In this document: one piece after another, positions 1 through 9,309 of the stretch | Layout of the letters: each line of letters starts with the position of its first letter | Numbering within the stretch: position 1 is the first letter of the stretch | DNA from: Kaistia dalseonensis | GTDB taxonomy: Bacteria; Pseudomonadota; Alphaproteobacteria; Rhizobiales; Kaistiaceae | NCBI RefSeq assembly: GCF_030814715.1 | Contig: NZ_JAUSVO010000001.1 | Coordinates: 558,001 to 622,000 of the forward strand | DNA: 64,000 bases | Direction: 5' to 3' | Notes under the pieces: generated by a model | The model's input: only the letters and a program-made list of their open reading frames with translations | Database searches by the model: none | What the model was told of the DNA's origin: nothing | Translations under genes and position numbers: made by a program

Positions 1-120
1 CCCGCGCGCAGCCTCACGATCGCGACGGCCACCACCTGATATAGGCGCGCTATCCGCGATGACGAGGCGGTGGCTTGCGGAAAAAAACGGAGATTGATCG
101 CGCGTCTGGCGAGAGCGGCG

Positions 121-768
121 CTATGCGCCGTCGAGATGAGAGCGGACGGCGCTGAACACCGCGCGGAACATCTCGGGCGTCAGCACGCCCGTATTCGTAT
201 TGTATCGGGAGCAGTGATAGCTGTCGAAAAGCGTGAGGGACCCGATGCGGTGCTGGCCGCCATGGGTGAACTTGTACCGCGACATCCGTTCGCCGAGGGC
301 CACGACGACGGAATCATGCGCGATCTTGCCGAGCGCGACGATGGCTTCCAGCCGTGGCATGGCGGCGATCGTCGGGGTCAGGAAGGTCCGGCAGGTGCGG
401 ATCTCTTCTGTCGTCGGCTTGTTCTCGGGCGGGACGCAGCGCACGGCATTGGCGATCGCCGCATCGACGAGTTGCAGCGTGTCGTCGATCCGGGCTTCGA
501 AGTGCCCCGTCGCGAAACCGAACGCGATCAGCGTTTCATAGAGCAGGTCGCCGGCATAGTCGCCGGTGAACGGCCTTCCGGTGCGGTTGGCGCCGCGCAG
601 GCCGGGCGCCAGCCCGATGATCAGCAGGCGGCCGTCAGCGGTGCCGAATGACGGCACCGGCGCGTTGTGCCAGCCGGGCTCGCGTTGGCGCCACAGATCG
701 CGGAAAGCCACGAGCCGAGGACAAAGCGGACAATCCCGGCCGGGACCGACCTTCAAGAGCGACACCAT
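121..768 (-). CDS. Family 5 uracil-DNA glycosylase (UDGb type)
   Basis: Removes uracil, and probably other deaminated bases, from DNA to start base-excision repair in the cytoplasm. The 215-residue protein carries the family motif near residues 52-70 (GLAPG...NRTGRPFTGD) and a second motif at 183-194 (SYHCSRYNTNTG). Cysteines at 13, 16, 111 and 126 fit the four [4Fe-4S] ligands of family 4/5 enzymes. An Ala follows the GLAP-type loop in place of the catalytic acidic residue of family 4, which favours family 5. It starts at an ATG and lies 17 bp behind the NYN gene on the same strand, so the two are probably co-transcribed, divergently from rpoZ. The family assignment is secure; the exact substrate range is not visible in the sequence. 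Confidence 0.9.
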   Translation of the reverse strand: MVSLLKVGPGRDCPLCPRLVAFRDLWRQREPGWHNAPVPSFGTADGRLLIIGLAPGLRGANRTGRPFTGDYAGDLLYETLIAFGFATGHFEARIDDTLQLVDAAIANAVRCVPPENKPTTEEIRTCRTFLTPTIAAMPRLEAIVALGKIAHDSVVVALGERMSRYKFTHGGQHRIGSLTLFDSYHCSRYNTNTGVLTPEMFRAVFSAVRSHLDGA

Positions 769-785
769 TATGTTCCGCGCGCCGC

Positions 786-1388
786 TCAGGCGTCTTCGTC
801 GAAATCGTCGTCGAAGCCGACCGTCGCGTGCTGGCGTTCCGCGGTGCGGGGAACACGTTCGGACGGATCGCGCCCGATCTTCTGCTGCAGCGTGGAGAGC
901 TCGATGAAATGGTCCGCCTGGCGGCGCAACTCGTCGGCGATCATTGGCGGCTGGGTCGCAAGCGTCGAAATGACGGTGACCTTGCGGCCCTTGCGCTGCA
1001 CGGCTTCGACCAGCGAGCGGAAATCGCCATCACCGGAGAACAGGACGATATGATCGATATGCTCGGCCATCTCCATCACGTCGACGGCGAGCTCGATATC
1101 CATATTGCCCTTGATCTTGCGCCGCCCGGAAGCGTCGTAGAACTCCTTGGTCGGCTTGGTGATGACCGTGTAACCATTATAGTCAAGCCAGTCGATCAGC
1201 GGGCGGATCGACGAGTATTCCTGATCTTCCGACAGGGCCGTGTAGTAATACGACCGCAGAAGATAGCCCTTATTCTGGAATTCGCTCAACAATTTGCGGT
1301 AGTCTATATCGAAATTGAGAGACTTTGCCGCAGCATAAAGGTTGGCGCCATCAATGAAGAGGGCGATTTTCTCCCGGGCGTCGAACAT
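786..1388 (-). CDS. NYN-domain (LabA/DUF88) protein
   Basis: This 200-residue protein belongs to the NYN/LabA family, a PIN-like fold predicted to act as a metal-dependent ribonuclease. The acidic active-site motifs are visible: FIDGANL at 11-17, an Asp-rich segment around 93-105 (KGNMDIELAVDVM) and FSGDGDF at 117-123. The tail (residues 190-200) is acidic and probably disordered. It starts at an ATG preceded by a purine-rich ribosome site and leads a two-gene minus-strand unit with the uracil-DNA glycosylase. The arrangement NYN gene divergent from rpoZ-rsh is common in rhizobial genomes (from general knowledge). Physiological substrate unknown. Confidence 0.88.
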   Translation of the reverse strand: MFDAREKIALFIDGANLYAAAKSLNFDIDYRKLLSEFQNKGYLLRSYYYTALSEDQEYSSIRPLIDWLDYNGYTVITKPTKEFYDASGRRKIKGNMDIELAVDVMEMAEHIDHIVLFSGDGDFRSLVEAVQRKGRKVTVISTLATQPPMIADELRRQADHFIELSTLQQKIGRDPSERVPRTAERQHATVGFDDDFDEDA

Positions 1389-1574
1389 TCTTCTTATCCA
1401 TTGTTTCTTGATTTAAATATTCAGGCAATCAACGCTAAGCGTGTCGAGTCGAGGTGATCAACTTTGAATAAATATAGAGCGAAGGGGGCGCCGGCAAACC
1501 ATTCGGCAAGAGTCTTTTAAAAATGGTGAATCGTGCCCCCCGGCACGGTGATAATAGGTGCGAACGACAAAAGC

Positions 1575-1603
1575 TTGCAATCCTTGGCCTGCGCACCTAT
1601 TCA
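1575..1603 (+). promoter_or_regulatory. Candidate promoter of rpoZ
   Basis: A TTGCAA box at 1575-1580 and a TATTCA box at 1598-1603 are separated by 17 bp and lie 40 bp before the rpoZ start. The -10 match is modest. A separate TTGACA at 1611-1616 has no -10 at a usable distance before the ribosome site. Confidence 0.3.
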
Positions 1604-1642
1604 TTCGCGCTTGACACCCAGGAATTTTCGATAGGAGACCCC

Positions 1643-2023
1643 ATGGCGCGCGTAACCGTGGAAGATTGCGTCGACAAGGTCGAGAACCGTTTCGAGCTCG
1701 TGCTGCTGGCCGGTCACCGCGCCCGCATGATTGCGAGCGGTTCGGCTTTGACCGTGCCGCGTGACAATGACAAGAATCCCGTCGTCGCCCTGCGCGAGAT
1801 CGCCGAGGAGACTGTCGCTCCGGACGATCTCAAGGAAGACCTGATTCACTCGCTGCAGAAATATGTCGAGGTCGACGAGCCCGAGCAGGACATTGCGCTT
1901 CTGGCCTCCGGCGACGACGACGCTCCGGAAGACAATGCGATCGCCTTCGATCGCATGTCGGAAGAGGACCTGCTGCGCGGCCTCGAGAGCATGGTTCCGC
2001 CCGACAAGCAGGACGATTTCTAA
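1643..2023 (+). CDS. rpoZ: DNA-directed RNA polymerase omega subunit
   Basis: Small subunit that supports folding and assembly of the beta-prime subunit in RNA polymerase. The 126-residue product begins [20 protein letters not shown] and keeps the family core ([21 protein letters not shown], residues 8 on), followed by a long acidic C-terminal tail of the kind seen in alphaproteobacterial omega. An open frame extends upstream to 1523, but the ATG at 1643 is preceded by ATAGGAGA and matches the family start. It precedes rsh by 122 bp, the usual order in this class, pairing an RNA polymerase subunit with the enzyme that makes the alarmone acting on it. Confidence 0.96.
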   Translation: MARVTVEDCVDKVENRFELVLLAGHRARMIASGSALTVPRDNDKNPVVALREIAEETVAPDDLKEDLIHSLQKYVEVDEPEQDIALLASGDDDAPEDNAIAFDRMSEEDLLRGLESMVPPDKQDDF

Positions 2024-2145
2024 GGCGCGATTTGTCTCGGGCAGGCGGTTCTGCTTGTCGTTTCGAAATGATCGCTATCCTATATTGAGGATGCACTCGG
2101 CCGGGGCTCGTCCCGGCCGCTTTGTTTGCCCTTGGAATTCGCGCC

Positions 2146-4353
2146 ATGATGCGCCAGTACGAACTTCTCGAACGCGTCCAGCGGTATAATCCGCAGGCCG
2201 ACGAGGGGCTTTTGAATAAGGCGTATGTCTATGCCATGCAGAAGCATGGCAGTCAGCGGCGTGCCAATGGCGATCCCTATTTCTCCCATCCGCTCGAAGT
2301 CGCAGCGATCCTCACGGAGCTGAAGCTCGACGATTCGACCATCGCCGTCGCGCTGCTGCACGACACGATCGAGGACACGGACGCGACGCGCGCCGAAATC
2401 GACGTGATGTTCGGCGAGGATATCGGCCGCCTCGTCGAAGGCCTGACGAAGATCAAGCGCCTCGATCTCGTCTCGAAGAAGGCTCAGCAGGCCGAGAATT
2501 TCCGCAAGCTCCTGCTCGCGATCTCCGAGGATGTCCGCGTCCTTCTCGTCAAACTCGCCGACCGCCTGCACAATATGCGCACGCTCCAGTTCATGCCGGA
2601 GAACAAGCGCGGGCGGATCGCCGAGGAGACGCTGGAGATCTATGCGCCGCTCGCCGGCCGCATGGGCATGCACGACATGCGCGAGGAGCTCGAAGAGCTC
2701 GCCTTCGCCGTCGTCAATCCCGAGGCGCATGGCGCGGTCACCACCCGTCTCGCCGAGATCCGCATCCGCAACCAGGGGCTCATCGCGGAGATCGAGAAGG
2801 ATCTGAGCGAGAAGCTCGAAAAGAACGGTATCAAGGCCAAGGTCTATGGCCGCGAGAAGCGGCCCTATTCGATCTTCCGCAAGATGGAACGCAAGGCGAT
2901 CTCCTTCGAGCAACTGTCCGACATTATTGGTTTCCGCGTGCTGGTCGACACGACGGGCGATTGCTATGCGGCGCTCGGTATAGTCCATACGACCTGGCCG
3001 ACGGTGCCCGGCCGCTTCAAGGACTATATCTCGACGCCGAAGCAGAACGATTACCGCTCGATCCACACCACGGTGGTCGGTCCCGGGCGGCAGCGCGCCG
3101 AGCTTCAGATCCGCACCCACGACATGAACGCGGTCGCCGAATACGGTATCGCCGCCCATGCGCTCTACAAGGACAAGGGCAACGGCAATCTCTCCGATGA
3201 AAGCCGCGCCTACACCTGGCTGCGGCGTACCGTCGAGATGCTGGCCGAGGGCGACACGCCGGAAGAATTCCTCGAGAACACCAAGCTCGAGCTGTTCCAC
3301 GACCAGGTCTTCTGCTTCACGCCGAAGGGGCGGCTGATTGCGCTGCCGCGTGGCGCGACGCCGATCGATTTCGCCTATGCGGTTCATACCGACATTGGCG
3401 ACACCTGCGTCGGCTGCAAGCTCAATGGCCGCATGATGCCACTCACCACGGAGCTCAAGAACGGCGACGAGGTCGAGATCGTCTGTGCCAAGGGGCAGGT
3501 GCCGCCTTCGGCCTGGGAATCGATCGCGGTGACCGGCAAGGCGCGCGCCTCGATCCGCCGCGCGGCGCGGGCGGCGATCCGCAAGCAATATGCCGGTCTT
3601 GGCCGCAAGATCGTCGAGCGGGCCTTTGAGCGCGCGGGACGCGAGTTCTCCGAGGATCGGCTGAAGGCCGCCCTGCCGCGGCTCGCCCAGCAGAACATCG
3701 AGGACATGCTCGCCTCGGTCGGCCGGGGCGAAATCCCCTCGGCCAATGTGTTGAAGGCCGTCTATCCCGACCACAAGGAAGAACGCGCCGCCCCGCCGAA
3801 GACCGGTGGCAACGGGGCCGTCGAGGCCGGCTGGTTCGGCCTCAAGAAGGGCAGCGGCATGATGTTCCGCGTGCCGAGTGGTGATCCGGCGGATGCGAGC
3901 CATGCGATCCCGATCCGCGGCCTGCATGGCGACATGCCGGTGCGCTTCGGTGACGAGGGCGGCGCGGTTCCGGGAGACCGGATCGTCGGCATCATGTCGC
4001 CGGGCGAGGGCATCACGATCTATCCGATCCAGTCGCCGAACCTGAAGGATTTCGACGACGAGCCGGACCGCTGGCTCGACGTGCGCTGGGATATCGACGC
4101 GGCCAACCGCGAACGCTTCCCCGCGCGCATCGAGGTCGTGGCGATCAACGAGCCGGGAACGCTCGCCCAGATCGCCCAGGTGATCGCGGATAATGACGGC
4201 AATATCTCCAATCTTCGCATCGTGAAGAGCGCCCCCGATTTTTCGGAGATGGCGATCGATCTCGAAGTATGGGACTTGAAGCATCTCAATCGGCTCTTGA
4301 GCGATCTGCGCGAGCGACACGTCGTCAGCTCCGCCAATCGCGTCAATGGCTGA
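2146..4353 (+). CDS. rsh: Bifunctional (p)ppGpp synthetase/hydrolase
   Basis: Makes and degrades (p)ppGpp, the alarmone of the stringent response. About 735 residues in the classic long RSH order: an HD hydrolase domain with HPLE (H48) and the HDTIED motif (H72-D73), a synthetase domain with [14 protein letters not shown] near residue 235, a TGS domain beginning near FTPKGR at about residue 391, and a C-terminal ACT domain from about 660. Both catalytic motifs look intact, so the protein should be bifunctional, as expected where a single RSH enzyme serves the cell. The frame is open from a TTG at 2122, but the ATG pair at 2146/2149 matches alphaproteobacterial orthologues. pyrE begins 26 bp downstream. 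Confidence 0.95.
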   Translation: MMRQYELLERVQRYNPQADEGLLNKAYVYAMQKHGSQRRANGDPYFSHPLEVAAILTELKLDDSTIAVALLHDTIEDTDATRAEIDVMFGEDIGRLVEGLTKIKRLDLVSKKAQQAENFRKLLLAISEDVRVLLVKLADRLHNMRTLQFMPENKRGRIAEETLEIYAPLAGRMGMHDMREELEELAFAVVNPEAHGAVTTRLAEIRIRNQGLIAEIEKDLSEKLEKNGIKAKVYGREKRPYSIFRKMERKAISFEQLSDIIGFRVLVDTTGDCYAALGIVHTTWPTVPGRFKDYISTPKQNDYRSIHTTVVGPGRQRAELQIRTHDMNAVAEYGIAAHALYKDKGNGNLSDESRAYTWLRRTVEMLAEGDTPEEFLENTKLELFHDQVFCFTPKGRLIALPRGATPIDFAYAVHTDIGDTCVGCKLNGRMMPLTTELKNGDEVEIVCAKGQVPPSAWESIAVTGKARASIRRAARAAIRKQYAGLGRKIVERAFERAGREFSEDRLKAALPRLAQQNIEDMLASVGRGEIPSANVLKAVYPDHKEERAAPPKTGGNGAVEAGWFGLKKGSGMMFRVPSGDPADASHAIPIRGLHGDMPVRFGDEGGAVPGDRIVGIMSPGEGITIYPIQSPNLKDFDDEPDRWLDVRWDIDAANRERFPARIEVVAINEPGTLAQIAQVIADNDGNISNLRIVKSAPDFSEMAIDLEVWDLKHLNRLLSDLRERHVVSSANRVNG

Positions 4354-4379
4354 CAGCCAGCAAGCGGAACCAGAATCTC

Positions 4380-4958
4380 ATGAATCAGACCGAAGTCCTT
4401 GAAGTGTTCAGGCAATCGGGTGCTCTGCTCGAAGGGCACTTCATCCTGTCCTCCGGTTTGCGCAGCCCTGTCTTCCTGCAGAAGGCGCGGGTCTTCATGT
4501 ATCCGGACAGGACCGAGCGGCTCTGTAAGGCGCTGGCCGAGAAGGTGCGCGCGAGTGGCGTCGCGTTCGATCTCGTCGTCTCGCCGGCATTGGGCGGCCT
4601 CATTCCGGGCTATGAGACGGCGCGTCATCTCGGCGTGCCGGCCATGTGGGTCGAGCGGGAGGGCGGCGTCTTCCGCCTGCGCCGTTTCGAGCTTCCGGCC
4701 AATGCCCGTGTCCTCGTGGTGGAGGACATCATCTCGACCGGGCTTTCGAGCCGCGAGACGATCGAGGCGCTCAAGGAGTTAGGCGCAACCGTGGTGGCCG
4801 TCGCCTGCCTGATCGACCGGTCCGCCGGCGAGGCCGATGTCGGCGTGCCGGTGATCGCGCTCGCCGATTACAAAGTTCCCGCCTATCCGGCCGACCAGCT
4901 TCCGCCGGAATTGGCGGCCATTCCTCCGGTCAAGCCAGGCAGCCGCAATTTAGCCTGA
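4380..4958 (+). CDS. pyrE: Orotate phosphoribosyltransferase
   Basis: Transfers a phosphoribosyl group from PRPP to orotate, giving OMP in de novo UMP synthesis. The 192-residue protein has the PRPP-binding signature [14 protein letters not shown] at 111-124 and the N-terminal substrate segment [13 protein letters not shown] at 20-32. The ATG at 4380 is chosen because the upstream extension has no family similarity and overlaps the end of rsh in another frame. It follows rsh by 26 bp, a conserved alphaproteobacterial pairing that suggests one transcript. Confidence 0.95.
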   Translation: MNQTEVLEVFRQSGALLEGHFILSSGLRSPVFLQKARVFMYPDRTERLCKALAEKVRASGVAFDLVVSPALGGLIPGYETARHLGVPAMWVEREGGVFRLRRFELPANARVLVVEDIISTGLSSRETIEALKELGATVVAVACLIDRSAGEADVGVPVIALADYKVPAYPADQLPPELAAIPPVKPGSRNLA

Positions 4959-4986
4959 CAAAGGACGGATTGGTTCTTACCGCGTC

Positions 4987-5559
4987 ATGTTGTTTCGTCG
5001 TCGACAGCCCCTGCGACTTCACCAGAAGCTGACCCACTTCATGTGGCCGAAGCGGGGGTGGAAGCGTGCGTTCCGATATTATTCGAAGCGCCTGCTGCGC
5101 ATGCCCGGCACGCCGCATACGATCGCGATCGGCTTTGCCACGGGCGTCGGCCTGTCGATGACGCCCTTCATCGGCTTTCACTACATTCTCTCGATCGTGG
5201 TCGCCTTCCTCATTCGCGGCAATGTTCTGGCGGCCGTGCTCGGAACCTCGATCGGCAATCCGCTGACCTTCCCGGTCATCTGGCTCGCCACCTTCGAGAC
5301 CGGCAATTTCATCCTCGGCCTGTTCGGGCGCGCCCAGACGGATCCCAATTTCGACAAGCTCTCGCACCGCCTGTTGAGCCAGTCCTTCCACCATATCTGG
5401 CCGATCATCGAGCCGATGCTGATCGGCTCGATCCCGATCGGGCTGGCATTGGGTGCGATTTCCTACATCCTGATCTATCTTGCAGCGCGCAGCTTCCAGT
5501 CGTCGCGGCGTGAGCGCTTCGCTGTCCGTCGGCGCGAACTGCACGGGCTTCATTCCTGA
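4987..5559 (+). CDS. DUF2062 membrane protein
   Basis: A 190-residue DUF2062 protein. Residues 35-110 hold the family core: a Gly/Pro-rich segment (FATGVGLSMTPFIGFHYILS) that opens into hydrophobic helices, and the conserved GNPLTFPVIW near 93-102. A further hydrophobic stretch spans about 140-165. The ends are Arg/Lys-rich, placing the termini in the cytoplasm. Biochemical function is not established for the family. It sits between pyrE and pdxJ in the same direction with 28 and 21 bp gaps, so it is probably part of the same transcript. Confidence 0.85.
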   Translation: MLFRRRQPLRLHQKLTHFMWPKRGWKRAFRYYSKRLLRMPGTPHTIAIGFATGVGLSMTPFIGFHYILSIVVAFLIRGNVLAAVLGTSIGNPLTFPVIWLATFETGNFILGLFGRAQTDPNFDKLSHRLLSQSFHHIWPIIEPMLIGSIPIGLALGAISYILIYLAARSFQSSRRERFAVRRRELHGLHS

Positions 5560-5580
5560 GCGCGATCACGGGAGAGCAGC

Positions 5581-6351
5581 ATGATCCGTTCCGACAAGCT
5601 TCGTCTCGGCGTCAACATCGATCATGTCGCGACGATCCGGAATGCGCGCGGCGGCGATCTGCCCGATCCGCTGCGGGCAGCCGAAATGGCGGCCGCCGCC
5701 GGAGCTGACGGCATCACGGCGCATCTGCGCGAGGATCGTCGCCATATTGGTGACCGCGACATTGAGCGCCTGCGCGCCGAGATCGCCTTGCCGCTCAATT
5801 TCGAGATGGCCGCCACGCGTGAGATGGTCGCGATCGCGCTGCGCCATCGTCCGCACGCCGCCTGCATCGTGCCGGAGCGGCGGGAGGAGCGGACAACGGA
5901 AGGCGGGCTCGATGCCGCAGGGCAGTTCGACCATCTCGCCCCCATGGTGCGCGAGCTCGGCGCGGCCGGCATCCGTGTCTCGCTCTTCATCGCGGCCGAA
6001 CACGCCCAGCTCGACGCCGCGGCTGCGCTCGGCGCGCCGGTGGTCGAACTGCATACCGGCACCTATTGCGAGGCGTTTTTCTCCGGCGCTGATGCCTTCG
6101 AGCACGAACGCCGGCGCATTGCCGAGGCGGCTGCTTATGGCGCCAGCCTCGGGCTCGAAATCCATGCCGGCCATGGCCTCAGCTACGACACTGTGAAGCC
6201 GATCGCGGCGATCCCGCAAATACGCGAGCTGAATATCGGGCATTTCCTGATCGGCGAGGCGATTTTTGTCGGTCTCGACAACGCCATCCGCGAGATGCGC
6301 CGCCTGATGGACCTGGCGCGCCAGCCGATCTTGGACGCGACAACCTCATGA
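5581..6351 (+). CDS. pdxJ: Pyridoxine 5'-phosphate synthase
   Basis: Condenses 1-deoxyxylulose 5-phosphate with 3-amino-2-oxopropyl phosphate to pyridoxine 5'-phosphate, the last step of the DXP-dependent vitamin B6 route. The 256-residue TIM-barrel protein starts [20 protein letters not shown], with NIDHVA at 12-17 and the active-site segment HLREDRRHI at 48-56. A late [11 protein letters not shown] motif (about 196-206) matches the phosphate-binding part. A GAGAGCAGC ribosome site precedes the ATG. The stop overlaps the acpS start by four bases (ATGA), showing translational coupling, as in many proteobacteria. Confidence 0.96.
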   Translation: MIRSDKLRLGVNIDHVATIRNARGGDLPDPLRAAEMAAAAGADGITAHLREDRRHIGDRDIERLRAEIALPLNFEMAATREMVAIALRHRPHAACIVPERREERTTEGGLDAAGQFDHLAPMVRELGAAGIRVSLFIAAEHAQLDAAAALGAPVVELHTGTYCEAFFSGADAFEHERRRIAEAAAYGASLGLEIHAGHGLSYDTVKPIAAIPQIRELNIGHFLIGEAIFVGLDNAIREMRRLMDLARQPILDATTS

Positions 6352-6752
6352 TCATCGGGCTCGGCAGCGATCTGATCGATATCAGGCGAATCGAAAAGAC
6401 GCTCGAGCGGCATGGCGCGCGATTCGTCGAGCGCGTCTTCACCGAGGTCGAACGGCAGAAGTCCGATCGCCGCAATCAGCGTGCGGCGTCCTATGCCAAG
6501 CGATTCGCGGCCAAGGAGGCCTGCGCCAAGGCGCTCGGAACCGGACTGAACCATGGAGTGTTCTGGCGCGACATGGGCGTCGTGAACCTGCCGAGCGGCA
6601 AGCCGACCATGCTTCTGACCGGCGGAGCCGCAGAACAACTGGCCCGAATGCTGCCAGCCGGCCATCGCGCGGCAATCCATTTGACGATTACCGACGATTA
6701 TCCGCTCGCACAAGCGTTCGTGATCATAGAAGCCTTGCCGATCGAGGCCTAA
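6348..6752 (+). CDS. acpS: Holo-[acyl-carrier-protein] synthase
   Basis: Transfers 4'-phosphopantetheine from CoA to apo-ACP, activating it for fatty acid synthesis. At 134 residues it has the normal AcpS length, with [20 protein letters not shown] at the start (D8 as Mg ligand) and [15 protein letters not shown] at 52-66 (K56, E57). Its ATG overlaps the pdxJ stop in an ATGA junction, so it is translationally coupled. pdxJ-acpS-lepB-rnc-era is a well-known proteobacterial order. Confidence 0.95.
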   Translation: MIIGLGSDLIDIRRIEKTLERHGARFVERVFTEVERQKSDRRNQRAASYAKRFAAKEACAKALGTGLNHGVFWRDMGVVNLPSGKPTMLLTGGAAEQLARMLPAGHRAAIHLTITDDYPLAQAFVIIEALPIEA

Positions 6753-6803
6753 GACGACTGCATGAGCCGGCGTATCGACGCGGCGGCCGATGGCCGTCGC
6801 GCG

Positions 6804-6830
6804 TTGCGTGGTCAATTGAGACTCTATATG
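6804..6830 (+). promoter_or_regulatory. Candidate promoter of lepB-rnc-era
   Basis: TTGCGT at 6804-6809 and TATATG at 6825-6830 with a 15 bp spacer, 50 bp before the lepB start in the 128 bp acpS-lepB gap. The -10 box is good but the spacing is short. Confidence 0.3.
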
Positions 6831-6880
6831 AACCTAGCGCCGCGACGCAGCGGCATGATTGAGCAGATCGGAAGGAACGC

Positions 6881-7636
6881 ATGAGCGTGGCGGGCGACAA
6901 GTACAAGGCCGAGCGCGGCGGCATCGGCGAGACGCTCAAGATCGTCGTTCAGGCGCTTCTCCTCGCGCTGATCGTTCGGACACTCCTCTTCCAGCCGTTC
7001 AATATTCCGTCCGGATCGATGAAATCGACTTTGCTGGTCGGCGATTATCTCTTCGTCTCGAAATACGCCTATGGCTACAGCAAGTACTCGCTGCCCTTCG
7101 CGCCCGACCTGTTCGAGGGGCGGATCTGGGCGACCCCGCCGACGCGCGGCGACGTGGCCGTGTTCAAGCTGCCGCGCGACCCGTCGGTCGACTATATCAA
7201 GCGCGTGATCGGGCTGCCCGGCGACAAGATCCAGATGATCGACGGCGTGCTGCAGATCAACGGCGTCGCCGTGCCGAAGGAGAAGATCGACGATTACGTG
7301 ACGACCGACGAGTTCGGCGCGGAGACGCATGTCGCCCGCTACAAGGAAACGCTGCCGAACGGCGTCAGCTACACCGTGCTCGACCTCGATCCGCACAGCT
7401 TCTCCGATGATACGCCGGTCTATGAAGTGCCGCCGGATCACTACTTCATGATGGGCGACAATCGCGACAACTCGACCGACAGCCGCGTGCTCGGCGCGGT
7501 CGGCTACGTTCCGTTCGAAAATTTCGTCGGGCGCGCGGAGATCATCTTCTTCTCCGTCAAGGAGGGTGAGCGACCCTGGCAGTTCTGGATGTGGCCCTGG
7601 ACGGTGCGGTTCGACCGCCTCTTCAAGATCATCTGA
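6881..7636 (+). CDS. lepB: Signal peptidase I
   Basis: Membrane serine protease that cleaves signal peptides from exported proteins. The 251-residue protein has one N-terminal membrane segment (about 20-38), then the catalytic serine in PSGSMKST (Ser46) and the general-base lysine in DYIKRVIGLPGD (Lys107). The GDNRDNSTDSR box near 197-207 is the family's third conserved region. A GGAAGGAA ribosome site supports the ATG. It lies 9 bp before rnc, in the conserved lepB-rnc-era unit. Confidence 0.96.
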   Translation: MSVAGDKYKAERGGIGETLKIVVQALLLALIVRTLLFQPFNIPSGSMKSTLLVGDYLFVSKYAYGYSKYSLPFAPDLFEGRIWATPPTRGDVAVFKLPRDPSVDYIKRVIGLPGDKIQMIDGVLQINGVAVPKEKIDDYVTTDEFGAETHVARYKETLPNGVSYTVLDLDPHSFSDDTPVYEVPPDHYFMMGDNRDNSTDSRVLGAVGYVPFENFVGRAEIIFFSVKEGERPWQFWMWPWTVRFDRLFKII

Positions 7637-7645
7637 TCGCGCATC

Positions 7646-8356
7646 ATGACGGACGCGCTGCAGCCCCTCGAAGATCGACTCGGACACAAGTTCAAGACGC
7701 GCGGCCACCTTGTTAGGGCCCTGACCCATGCGAGCGCGGTGGCCGAAGACCATCTGACGCCGAGCGAGAGCTATCAGAGGCTCGAATTCCTCGGTGACCG
7801 CGTGCTGGCGCTGGTGATCGCGGACATGCTCATCGACGCCTTCCCCAATGCCGAGGAGGGCGAACTGGCCCGCCGGCTGACGGGGCTGGTCCGCAATGAA
7901 AGCTGCGCCGAAGTCGCGGTGGAGATCGGGCTCGGCAATTGGATTCGCCTTGGTGGCGGCGAGGTGCAGTCCGGCGGCAGGCGCAAGGCGGCCATTCTCG
8001 GCGATGTCTGCGAGGCGGTGATCGGGGCGCTCTTCGTCGATGGCGGCTTGCCGGTCGCGCAGCGCTTCATCGAGGATAATTGGCGCAAGCGGATGTTGAA
8101 CTGGACTGGTCCGCTCCGCGACGCCAAGACGACATTGCAGGAATGGGTGCAGGGCAGGGGCCTCTCGACGCCCAAATATGAGATCGTCGAGCGCAGCGGC
8201 CCTGATCACGCGCCGCATTTCGTAGTAGAAGTAAGGGTCGAGGGGATGATGTCCGTGACGGGCACAGGCCGCTCGAAGCGCGAGGCAGAGCAAAAGGCGG
8301 CATCCGCCGTGCTGCTCGCCGAGGGCGTATGGAGACAGGAAACACATGCCGACTGA
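7646..8356 (+). CDS. rnc: Ribonuclease III
   Basis: Double-strand-specific endoribonuclease that matures rRNA and processes structured mRNAs and small RNAs. The 236-residue protein has the signature YQRLEFLGDRVL at 43-54 with acidic residues E47 and D51, and the second acidic pair D120 and E123 in ILGDVCEAVIGALF. A double-stranded RNA-binding domain fills roughly 160-230. The stop overlaps the start of era by 11 bp, indicating coupled translation. It could process the DUF1127-linked hairpin RNA in this window; this is speculation. Confidence 0.95.
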   Translation: MTDALQPLEDRLGHKFKTRGHLVRALTHASAVAEDHLTPSESYQRLEFLGDRVLALVIADMLIDAFPNAEEGELARRLTGLVRNESCAEVAVEIGLGNWIRLGGGEVQSGGRRKAAILGDVCEAVIGALFVDGGLPVAQRFIEDNWRKRMLNWTGPLRDAKTTLQEWVQGRGLSTPKYEIVERSGPDHAPHFVVEVRVEGMMSVTGTGRSKREAEQKAASAVLLAEGVWRQETHAD

Positions 8357-9284
8357 TGAAACGCCGCCTCGTGATCCCTCGGCGCCCGACGCGTCGACAC
8401 GATGCGGTTTCGTCGCGCTGATCGGCGCGCCGAACGCCGGCAAATCGACGCTCCTCAACCAGCTGGTCGGAACGAAGATCTCGATCGTCACCCACAAGGT
8501 GCAGACGACGCGGGCGATCATGCGCGGCATCGCGCTCGATGGCGCCTCGCAGATCATCTTCGTCGACACGCCGGGCATATTCCAGCCCAAGAAGCGGCTG
8601 GACCGGGCCATGGTGGATACCGCCTGGGGCGGCGCCAAGGATGCCGACATGGTGGCGGTGCTGGTCGACGCCGAGCGCGGCCTCAAGGGCGAGACGGCGC
8701 AGGTGCTCGACAAGGTCGCCGCGATCCGGCAGCCCAAGATCCTCGTCATCAACAAGATCGACGCGGTCAAGCGCGACACGCTGCTCGAACTGGCCCAGAG
8801 GGCCAATGAGACGGCCAAGTTCGACCAGACCTTCATGATCTCGGCGCTGAACGGCGACGGCTGCAAGGATCTGATGGCCTATCTCGCCGCCAAGGTGCCG
8901 CCGGGGCCGTGGCTCTATCCGGAAGACCAGGTGTCCGACCTGCCCCTGCGCGCGCTCGCAGCCGAGATCACGCGCGAGAAGCTCTTCCTGCGCCTACATG
9001 ACGAACTGCCCTATGCCTCGCATGTCGAGACCGAGCTCTGGAAGGAGCAGGACGACGGTTCGGCCCGGATCGAGCAGACGATCTATGTCGAGCGCGAAAG
9101 CCAGAAGAAGATCGTGATCGGCCATAAGGGCCAGACGATCAAGGCGATCTCCATGGCGGCGCGGTCCGAGATCCAGGAGATGGCCGAGCGTCCGGTTCAC
9201 CTGTTCCTGTTCGTGAAGGTGCGCGAGAACTGGGCCGACGATCCCGAGCGCTATCGCGAGATGGGCATCGAATTTCCCCGCTGA
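8346..9284 (+). CDS. era: GTPase Era
   Basis: Ras-like GTPase that binds the 3' end of 16S rRNA and assists 30S maturation. The 312-residue protein has G1 GAPNAGKST at 28-36, a DTPGIF G3 motif near 77-82, an NKID G4 motif near 136-139, and a C-terminal KH domain with VIGHKGQTIKAI near 258-269. Residues 1-18 are a short polar extension. It overlaps rnc by 11 bp. In many rhizobial genomes recO comes next; here the strand switches and a YafY-type regulator follows instead. Confidence 0.95.
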   Translation: MPTDETPPRDPSAPDASTRCGFVALIGAPNAGKSTLLNQLVGTKISIVTHKVQTTRAIMRGIALDGASQIIFVDTPGIFQPKKRLDRAMVDTAWGGAKDADMVAVLVDAERGLKGETAQVLDKVAAIRQPKILVINKIDAVKRDTLLELAQRANETAKFDQTFMISALNGDGCKDLMAYLAAKVPPGPWLYPEDQVSDLPLRALAAEITREKLFLRLHDELPYASHVETELWKEQDDGSARIEQTIYVERESQKKIVIGHKGQTIKAISMAARSEIQEMAERPVHLFLFVKVRENWADDPERYREMGIEFPR

Positions 9285-9309
9285 GCGCTCGATGCCGCTC
9301 CATCTCGGA

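Noticed and set aside
1-120. Possible end of an upstream plus-strand gene at the window edge
   Set aside because: Three frames give short tails with stops near 39-44 but none is recognisable, so no call is made.
2080-4320. 746-codon open frame on the minus strand opposite rsh
   Set aside because: Mirror frame of a high-GC gene; the plus-strand rsh has all catalytic motifs and domain order.
6824-8866. 680-codon minus-strand frame over lepB-rnc-era
   Set aside because: Shadow of three well-supported genes; low-complexity composition without recognisable domains.
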